Shown piece by piece: positions 56,515 through 64,000 of a stretch of DNA of 64,000 bases (position 1 is the stretch's first letter; each line of letters starts with the position of its first letter). A program made the position numbers and the translations under genes. The notes beneath the pieces were generated by a model, which was given only the letters and a program-made list of their open reading frames with translations, was not told the DNA's origin and made no database searches. Source of the DNA: Ustilaginoidea virens (taxonomy: Eukaryota > Ascomycota > Sordariomycetes > Hypocreales > Clavicipitaceae); contig NC_057322.1 in assembly GCF_000687475.1 (NCBI RefSeq), forward strand, positions 1,736,001 to 1,800,000, read 5' to 3'.

Positions 56515-58553
56515 GATGCTTGTTTCGGGATGATTCGCGGGGAGATTGGAGATTGACAAAAATCACACAAGTTTCGAAAGAGACAGCGGCAGAGCGGGAA
56601 ACAAGATGCACACTAGAACAGAATCAAGATGAAAGGAAACGAGAATTAGGAAGAAGAAGAAGAAGAAGAAGGGCTGGGAGAGGAGTAAAAGGCCCGAGTC
56701 GCAAGGACCAGACGGCAGCGAGCCTCCCGCCAAGTGGAGAGCCCAGGCCTCTACTAGCGGTGCCCTGGGGGCCAGAAGAAAGAACATGGTACAGTTAGGT
56801 TGTATGTATTAGATGAGTCCAGTCGGCAAAATTAGCCTCGAGATGCCGCGTTCAATCTCCCAAGTGGGTGGGGCGGGGGAGAAGGGGATCAATCGCTGCT
56901 CTCTCTGCTCTTCCAGGCTCCCAGGCTCGGGTCGACGTCACAGGGCCAGTCCCGGCCAGGCACAGTCAAGAGGAGCACAGGATGGGCTGGCTGTCAATCA
57001 GCCTTCTCTACACGACGCCGCAGTCAGTCGGTGGCTGGGGGCAGCAGTCGGGCGCAAAGTCGTGCCGTGTCGTCAAACAGACGGAACACGCGGCTGGCAT
57101 GGCCAAATTGTCGGTGATGGCGACAGTTGGTTGGTTTGGCCCGATATTGGACAGAAAGTCGTGCTGGCACCTGGCACCTGGCACCTGGCACCTGGTCCCA
57201 GGTGGTGGCGGCCCCTGTGTTCAGGCAGCGGCAGGTGCGCGCCGTGGCTGTTTCCTCGGCATGGAGCCAAGTGGCACGTCGGCGCGGGAAATCGGCACGC
57301 TTGATACATAGGTACATAGTAGTAGATACGAGCCAGCTTGCTGCGCAGTGGCCAAGGCCCCTGGCTGCTGGCCTGCATGTCGTGTCAACGAGCGACGGAA
57401 CTCGCAGCCCGAGGTGCAACACCAAGTCCCTGGTGCCGACCGCTGTGTGTGTGTGTGTGTGTGTGAGTGTGTGTGGTGGGAGCGGTGCTCCTGGGGCAGA
57501 GGATCGCCATCCCGCCGGCAGGGCGAAAGGCCCCAGGGGTGTTAGAGGGGGGAGGCAGCCCAGCAAGCACGCGAGCACGAGGCGAGGCGCGCCGGTACCT
57601 GGCAACGACTTGCGTTTTGCCTGGTCCCGTTCCAAGAACACCCCCACGCGTCCAATGCACGGCCGTCAGTGCTCGTCGATTCGACTTGATTCCCTTACAG
57701 CAAAGACGGCTACTCTTTGATCAATTGCGCGTAGTGGTGACTGTCCCGTCGCGGCCCGCGGCCCGCCGACAGCGGCGATACATACATACATGCCGGCGGC
57801 GGCATGCACCAGCTGAATATGCCTCAGCTCTACTCCAACCTGCGACTTGCGCTCCAGCCTCGGCGGGCACTCGTTGCATCGAACGGAAGCGAACCGGCAT
57901 GGCGGGTGTGCCGAGCCCTGCACGGAGTATACTGGGTTTCTGCTGCGTTTCAACCCTTTATGCGTGCCCCCGGGCCCTCCAGCCATCGTTCCACCTCGTC
58001 GCCAGCGGCCTGCTTTGCCCGACTCGTGAGGCCCCGGCGGCTGGTCGCTGACGAGGACAAGCACAAACATGCCCTCGGCCGACGGGCCTTGCTGCGACGG
58101 CCTTGCTGCGACGGCCTTGTTACACTGGCAAGGGACGCTGCGACACTTTCATGCCGGCAGCGTGCAACAATGACCCGCAGTCGGCAATTCCAGTGCCGCC
58201 CGCACAGTGCGTGCACGCATCGCAGCTCGCTCGGCGCAATCGTACGACCAGACGCAACCGCGCCGCCTTGCATAACAACACTGCCCGTCGAGATATATCC
58301 ATCATCGTCACTGTCATCATCATCCTCATTACTAGTATTATTATTCAATTTACTCTAGGCTGCACGTCACCCCCCCAGCCCGCATGGCTGGCTTCCAGCC
58401 CGCAGTCACCAGCGGGTGGAGCACGCACCTCTCCAGAACCTTCCACCCTCGCTCGCATGGCGTCAGCAAAACAACCACGTAAAATGAACTGAAACTGAAA
58501 TTTAAAAAACCCCCCCCCCCCCCCCCCCCCCCGCAGACACCCTCGACCAGACA
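56515..58553. other. Intergenic region with short repeats
   Basis: No gene supported. It has about four CTGGCAC units (57164-57196), a (GT)n run (57443-57473), a 14-bp GCCTTGCTGCGACG duplication (58085-58113) and a C22 run near 58511-58532. It should hold the aminotransferase promoter and that of the small protein gene at 58554. Confidence 0.5.
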
Positions 58554-58967
58554 TTGCTCATGCTCATGCACATGCACATGCTCATGCTCCTCCGAAGCGT
58601 CCAAGCCAGAGCCGCCGCCGCACCCGCCCGCCGCGCCATGTCCCTCCACACTTCGCCCACCTTCTTCGCCTCGTCCGAGGACGCCCACGCGGAAGCCGAC
58701 GCCGACGCGGCCCCCGCGCAGAGGGCTCTCCCGGCTCCCGGGCACCACGGCGCCGCCGCGACGACGCTCGACGTCTCCGGCGGCGGGGCCACCGTCAAGC
58801 TGGACCACCTGGGCCCGCTGGTCGTCAACGTCGACGGCACAATGAGCCGGATCGGCAACTGGGCCGACATGGCTGACGTGGAGAAGCAGAACACGTTGAG
58901 GATCCTGGGCAAGAGGAACAAGGCCCGCCTGGAGGCGTTGCGCAAGGCCAAGGTGGAGGGGGGGTGA
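58554..58967 (+). CDS. Small conserved protein, possibly mitochondrial
   Basis: 137 residues in one exon. The N-terminal 40 residues contain Arg, Ala, Met and Leu without acid residues (LLRSVQARAAAAPARRAMSLHTS), suiting a mitochondrial presequence. The C-terminal part LVVNVDGTMSRIGNWADMADVEKQNTLRILGKRNKARLEAL is the conserved piece, matching small proteins found in fungi and plants; their function is not known to me. The first bases code alternating Met, Leu and His from a CATGCTCATG repeat, so the start could be the later in-frame Met at 58638 if the leader is longer. No intron is needed within the frame. Confidence 0.6.
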   Translation: MLMLMHMHMLMLLRSVQARAAAAPARRAMSLHTSPTFFASSEDAHAEADADAAPAQRALPAPGHHGAAATTLDVSGGGATVKLDHLGPLVVNVDGTMSRIGNWADMADVEKQNTLRILGKRNKARLEALRKAKVEGG

Positions 58968-59411
58968 GTGAGTCTTGGCCACCGTTGCTTTGTGCCGCGT
59001 GGACTTGTCAGATGGCACGGGGTGTTGGGGGACGAAAAAGTCATCGGGAAGCGGCCCGGATAGAAGCGGATGTCATCAGTTATGTTATGCTCATGTCATT
59101 TGAGCGACCCGGGTAGAAGCGGATATCATCAGTCATGTTATGCTCATGTCATTTGAAAATGCAGCAGAATACCGCACCACCCACATACTCGGATACTAAA
59201 TCATGAAAAAGAAAAAAGAAACGTCAAAAAAACGTCAAAAGAACGCCTGAGCCATTATTCAAACTCCCTCCCCCAACCCCCAGGAACCGCCCGGCATCGC
59301 AACCTATGCGCGTGCTCCTTCACATGCCATGCAACATGCCGTCGTCATCGAGTGCTCGCGCCATCATCTTCTTCCCCGCAACCGCCCCGTTATTGCGACC
59401 GCTGTTCTGCG
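58968..59411. other. Convergent 3' region with a 53-bp tandem duplication
   Basis: Between the small-protein gene (+) and cys-3 (-). It contains the 53-bp duplication listed separately. No gene seen. Confidence 0.6.
59051..59156. repeat. 53-bp direct tandem duplication
   Basis: Copy 1 is 59051-59103 and copy 2 is 59104-59156. They have equal length and differ at only four places, all transitions. It is non-coding. Confidence 0.9.
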
Positions 59412-60884
59412 TCACCTCTCTTCCTTGACGGGTCCGTCTCTTGCGCACGACTCGGCCGCGGTCTTGGTCCTCTCGCCGGCATGCCTCGTAAACTCCTTCC
59501 ACAGAGCCGTAATGTCGTCGCTGCCCTCGTTCTTCTCCACGAGGAGATTCTTGAGCCACTTGTTCTCGGTCTCCAGCTGGGCAACCCTGTTTTCCAGCGA
59601 GGTGACCTTTTCGGTCATCTCCTTGGCCGACTTCTCCAGGGCCTGCTCTCGCTGCTTCTTCTTGATGCGGAACCGGGCGCTGGCGGCAGTGTTGCGGCGT
59701 CGCTTGTCCTCCTCGGCAGCCACACGGGACGCTTCCTCGAAATTCCCCGGCTGGCCGATGGGGGTGGGCGGAGGAGCCGGCGCAGAAGACATGGCTTCCG
59801 GCTTCCGCTCGTCGCCTGCACGGGCAGTGTTTTGGCGGAATTGGGGTTGTTGATGAGGCATCGGAACCGCGGCATGGCTGGGCTGGAGGGGCTGGAACCC
59901 CTGCGCAACATCTGGGAAGCCATTCATAGGCGGGGCGGCGTATGCGTTGCTAAAGTCGGCAAAGCTGAAGTCGCCTATGGTGCAGAATCGGCTTCAAGTC
60001 AGCCCAAGCACATCCATCTCGCGAGGCGTGTCTTTTGAGACGCCATTGCGAAACAACATTTCGAAATTGGGCAAACTTGGAGCTTTCTCCATTCTCGGCC
60101 CAGGGAATATTTCTTCTTCTTTTTTTTTTTTTCCCCTTTTGGTCTTCCCGAGATGCCGTGTTCAACAAACGCGCATCGCTGGGATGCTGCGCTGCGACGA
60201 CTTGGTGGCGACGAGGTGTTGCCGACTCAGCCCAGCCTCGGCGATCACGGGAAATTGCACCATCGAGGGCCATTTGTAATCGAGCAAGGCCCCCGCCGCT
60301 CCACATCAGCCCCACTTGGGACAAGATGAACCACGCACTCCGGCCGACGTGTTCCAAGACATTGATCGGTGGCCATGGTTTGTTTGCGAGGGCGGAATGA
60401 AAGCGTGCATGCTGTGTTTGGAGAAGTGGGAAATTCTCGCAGTCCCGTCAACCCCGCCAAAACAGGGCTCTCCGAGATGCCGCCAAAACGTACATGCCGA
60501 CTTTCCGCGTAGTTGCGCGCAGTGACGGCTTGGGAGAAGAGGGAGAGAGGAACAGTAAAAAAGAGTCTTGCACTCACCAGACATAAAGTCTAAGCTGGGC
60601 ATGTCGCCAACATTGCTTTGAGTGGCTCCAAGGTCGTCGGAAGGGCTGGCGTTGTGATGTGCAGCATGTTCGACTTCCACCTTGCCGGGCTGAGCCTGGA
60701 AGTCGGTGTTTTGGCCAGAGTCGAAATCAAAGAACTGCGTGTTGGTGAAGAGAGCGAGATCATCCTCCATGTTGAAGCCATCCTCGGCAGCAGCGGCGCC
60801 GGTAGTGTCCTGCGGGCTGATGGTGTTGAGATCGCGAAGATATTGCGACACGTTGGGGCCGTGTCGCCCGTTGTATGTCGACAT
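59412..60884 (-). CDS. cys-3: bZIP sulfur regulator, CYS-3/MetR type
   Basis: Activator of sulfur-assimilation genes, repressed when sulfur is plentiful through an SCF pathway in Neurospora and Aspergillus. Exons 60884-60578 and 59974-59412; 289 residues, joined in phase (G|GC). The bZIP lies near the C-terminus: basic region about 193-211 (KRRRNTAASARFRIKKKQRE) followed by the heptads ALEKSAKEMTEKVTSLENRV and AQLETENKWLKNLLVEKNE. This combination of basic region and zipper is that of CYS-3/MetR. The N-terminal acidic Gln/Asp-rich stretch (FNMEDDLALFTNTQFFDFDSG) suits an activation domain. The intron of 603 nt (60577-59975) is long for this genome and holds a T-rich tract; an extra small exon in it cannot be excluded. 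Confidence 0.93.
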
Positions 60885-63363
60885 TATGGCGTGATAAAAG
60901 GCGAGAGCCTCGTCACTTGGATTTCGTCCAGGTGTAAGAGAAAGGGGAAGAAAGCAGATATATAAACCGGCTGCGTCGACCGATGATGGCTTTTCCGGAG
61001 CGATGCTCGATTCGTTCCTCTCCCGCGACTTTTTTTTTTTTTTCTTTTTCCCTTCTCTTTTCTTTCGATGTTTTTTTTTCCCTCAATTGCCGGGCGGCGG
61101 ATTTAACGGAAGGAAGCCGCAAGGAATTCGAGCGATTACGAGAATAAAACCTGCAGTGAACGGAGCGTTCGCAGGTCGATCGATAGACACCGACAGATGA
61201 GACTGACGGCAATCGATTGGTGTCCGGGCGGTGATCCGGCAGCGATAAGAGTCGGGGTCACTGTGGTGGGTGGTGATGACGGGTGTAAATCTGACGGCCA
61301 CGGACGCTGGCGGGTGATGACTGCTACTTGTCCCCTGGCTGGTGGTGGTGGCCTGGGTGAAAAACTCAGCCGAGGGGCAGAGAGGTGCGGAGTACATGGT
61401 GCACGGCACACGGCTGCTGCACACCCTGGGTAGCCGTGGCTGCTGACTACTTCCAGGCGGTCGGTGGGGACCGAGCCGGACAGCCAGTCACGAGCCACGC
61501 ACGACTCATCAAGCAGGCAGCCAGTGTGCTGCGGCAAGGGTTCAAACTTGACGCTCAAAGCCGCCAGGCAACTTTTGGAGAGGAGGGGGCACCAGACATG
61601 TGGGACTTGGGGCTTGGCTGCTTAGCAATCAAGCAACAGGAACTCTACGCATGCGCGTACGGGGTGCTCCACCAACGATCCGATGTATGCTACGTATCAC
61701 GCCGGCGATTGGGCCGAGGCTTACACCAGCGTGGGGTCTCATCTATGAGATATTTTAAACGCGTGGCAGCCCAATTATTGAGCACCGTACCGAGTACATG
61801 GCAGCAGCTGCGCCTTTGCACCCTCCTTCCTGTATTGAGCGACTTTCTGCACTGCTCGCCCCAATGCAGCCAATCATGGCAAGGTGCATAGTGGGGCACA
61901 TCCGCTAGCAATACGGATTGGAGATCCTCACGGCTGCAATTGCATCTTCAAATACGTTATATGCACCCTTTGCTGAAGATGAAGGGATAATATAATGTAG
62001 GGCGTTGGAATCGCTTCCAAGGCTGTCGCGCGAGGAAAGCTCGTGATGTTGTGTGTGGCGGTAATGGTGAGAAAGGAGACTGCTAATAGAATCTTGTGTG
62101 CAGGTGCAGCCACTGCGTGTTTATCTGTTCCTTATCTGTTGCCTGCCATTACTGTACCGAGCACCAGCAAGCGCTGCTAAAAGACGGCACTTGTGCATCG
62201 AGGGCTCTTTCGAGGCCTTCCGTCTTGGTGCACCCATATCGCTCTGGCCACGAATTGTGCGCTTGAAACTCTCGAGGCGCAAGACTAGTATTGCCCCACT
62301 GCACGACTGGGAGGCGGCGAAACGAAACGGGGCAGGCAGCGACAACTAGGCCTAATACGGAAGCCGCCTCTACACACAAAGCAAGCGACTGATAACGGAG
62401 TAAGAATGTGTACTTTTTCTTTGCAAGATTATCTGCCTAAAATCACTTGTTTTACTTTTCATCATATGCGGCGCGAAATAGTTTTGCCATGTACCCGTCT
62501 ATGCAAGTTTCTCTGCGACAGACTGTCTACAGCATCCCGCACCCGCACTAAAAGCACGTGACTGCTGCACAACATCAAACGGCCGCATCATCCGTCAGTC
62601 TTGTGACGGCAGTATTCTTCCAACTAAATCCCATCAGTACATTGTACTGCGTGCGCGCGCGCGCACCTCCGTGTATTTGGGTACCCCCTTTTCGGTCCGA
62701 CAGTGACTGCCTTGCAATGATAAGCGCTGTATTCACTGTATTCATTGCATGCATTGCAAATGGGTGGAGGTACCTGTCAGTATATTTCTTCTTGAAAAGA
62801 GTACTCTTCCATGTCCTTATATCTTTATGCGCCATGAAGTTGATGTACCTCTGTTTATGCTCTTCCATGTAAAGTTACTTTTTATAGTTGAGGATGAATT
62901 TGCGCGATGACGTAAACAAGGTCATACTTCGATACGAAGCATACCTGTCTGTCTACCTCGTTTGACTGCATTATAAAACGCAGCAAGTATCTTTACCGGG
63001 GCAAAAGCGTATAAAGGGGACCTCTTCCATCTTGGGCCCAGTTGCTGCTGTCAATGTGTATTATACTTTCCCTGCGGTCTTCCGAACTCTGTCGCAAAAC
63101 GAAGGCAAAGCTCCGCTTTCCCCGATGACTACCGCACGACTGGACTGTTTGGCGCTCGCCACGGATCGAGTGCGAGCGCTCGGCGCTGACGCTCGCCAGC
63201 CGGATCGGACAGGTGCCTCGCTCATGCTGCCTTCGACGGAGAACTGCGCAATAAATAAAAGTCCGGCCTTGCAAGGGTTGAAAGCAAGGCCAACAGGAGG
63301 CACATGTGGGGACACTTACGTTTATCCTTGGATGATACGAACCATGCTGTCATTGAGCAAAAG

Positions 63364-63402
<39 letters not shown>

Positions 63403-63644
63403 CCTGGACATGTATGTATTACAGGGCAGTATATAGAGCGGCGCTTATTCGCCGTTTTGTTCTTCCCCTTTTCATGGAGAAACAAGGGCCCCTTTCTCTT
63501 TATGCATGCACCCGTCGCTTTATTCAAGACATTGATCTTTTGCTTTATGCACCCCCATCGCTAGCCTACCCCGCTTATTGCGATAACCCCCGCGTTTTCT
63601 CATAAAAACCAAAACCAGCACCACATCACATCACATCACCAACC
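60885..63644. other. Divergent intergenic region, cys-3 to secreted-protein gene
   Basis: About 2.8 kb without a supported gene. It holds the cys-3 promoter at left and the promoter of the secreted protein at right. Contents: T-rich tracts (61030-61080), an alternating GCGTGCGCGCGCGCAC run (62649-62664), a T34 run (63367-63400). The part from about 61900 to 63000 is AT-richer. No match to the CYS-3 site ATGRYRYCAT was seen near the cys-3 start. Confidence 0.5.
63367..63400. repeat. T34 homopolymer
   Basis: Thirty-four T in a row, about 245 bases upstream of the secreted-protein start codon. Confidence 0.9.
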
Positions 63645-64000
63645 ATGCACCTGCTGCCATCAGCAGCGCTGGCCGTCCTCCTGGCCGCCGCCTCCCCGGC
63701 AGCGGCGCAAAAGTACGCGCCCGGCAAACGCAACATCTGCGTCAAGGAAAACCAGAAAATCGGGACTCCGGAAATCATACTGTGGCAGGGCACCGACCTC
63801 TGCGGAGGAGGGGTTGCAAAGTGGCCCAACTCGTTACCTGTTGGGGATAAGAAGGTCGACCCAACCGTCTGTTGCCTCGACGTCCATGGCTATGGCAACT
63901 TCTACGGGGTTATACAAGGTGAGAGTGCTAATTGCCGATATCACAGTCCAGGGGGGCAAAGGGTCTCCTTGATCATCCGGAAAGTCAATGACAGCCCCAA
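63645..64000 (+). CDS. Secreted cysteine-containing protein, 5' part only
   Basis: The frame opens at ATG 63645 and runs off the right edge; 118 residues are visible. Residues 1-21 form a clear signal peptide (LLPSAALAVLLAAASPAAA, probable cut before QKYAPG). The mature part has Cys residues in NICVKE, DLCGGG, TVCCLD and SANCRY, enough for two or more disulphides, and no transmembrane segment. I do not recognise a family. Small secreted Cys-containing proteins of this kind include effectors and antimicrobial proteins, but nothing here proves such a role. A GTGAGA at 63919 could be a donor splice site, which would end the exon after IQG. Confidence 0.55.
   Translation, partial: MHLLPSAALAVLLAAASPAAAQKYAPGKRNICVKENQKIGTPEIILWQGTDLCGGGVAKWPNSLPVGDKKVDPTVCCLDVHGYGNFYGVIQGESANCRYHSPGGQRVSLIIRKVNDSP

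Overview
The window is nuclear DNA of a filamentous ascomycete, most likely a Sordariomycete and probably Hypocreales. The evidence is short introns with GTRNGT donors and CTAAC-like branch points, GC-rich third codon positions, an AT-rich degraded island of the kind repeat-induced point mutation leaves, and a het-c/fet3/ftr1/cys-3/ro-3 gene set typical of that group. No species is claimed. Everything here comes from reading the sequence by eye and from remembered family patterns; no search was run. Exon borders were checked for GT/GC-AG ends and reading phase.

Left part (1-22 kb). The 3' end of RVB1 (RuvB-like ATPase) enters at the left edge. An HMG-box regulator and the dynactin p150-Glued gene (CAP-Gly plus coiled coils) follow on +. 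On - come SRP19 (Sec65), a five-exon CCCH zinc-finger gene whose last intron holds 28 perfect copies of a 10-bp repeat, and URA3. About 4 kb with simple repeats but no convincing gene follows.

Middle (22-38.5 kb). PIS1 (phosphatidylinositol synthase) is on +. A divergent high-affinity iron uptake pair comes next: FET3 multicopper ferroxidase (-) and FTR1 iron permease (+), separated by about 2.5 kb with two exact ATCWGATAA GATA-type sites. A BTB-like gene (-) is broken by one extra base in a homopolymer. A PTC6-like PP2C phosphatase (+) and het-c (-) complete this block.

AT-rich island (about 39.3-44.9 kb). It holds two degenerate copies of fungal dispersed hypothetical genes, a 29-bp inverted-repeat pair 450 bp apart (DNA-transposon or MITE relic), and one small two-exon gene that is intact.

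Right part (45-64 kb). SCS7 (sphingolipid fatty-acid 2-hydroxylase, +), an RBM39/Rsd1-like splicing factor (+), an unrecognised coiled-coil protein (+), a seven-exon PLP aminotransferase with a 13-nt microexon (-), a small mitochondrial-looking protein (+), the CYS-3/MetR-type bZIP sulfur regulator (-), and a secreted Cys-containing protein running off the right edge (+).

Most genes are housekeeping. The one clear functional module is FET3-FTR1. The unusual material is non-coding: minisatellites, very long homopolymers inside introns and leaders, GC-AG introns and the degraded island.
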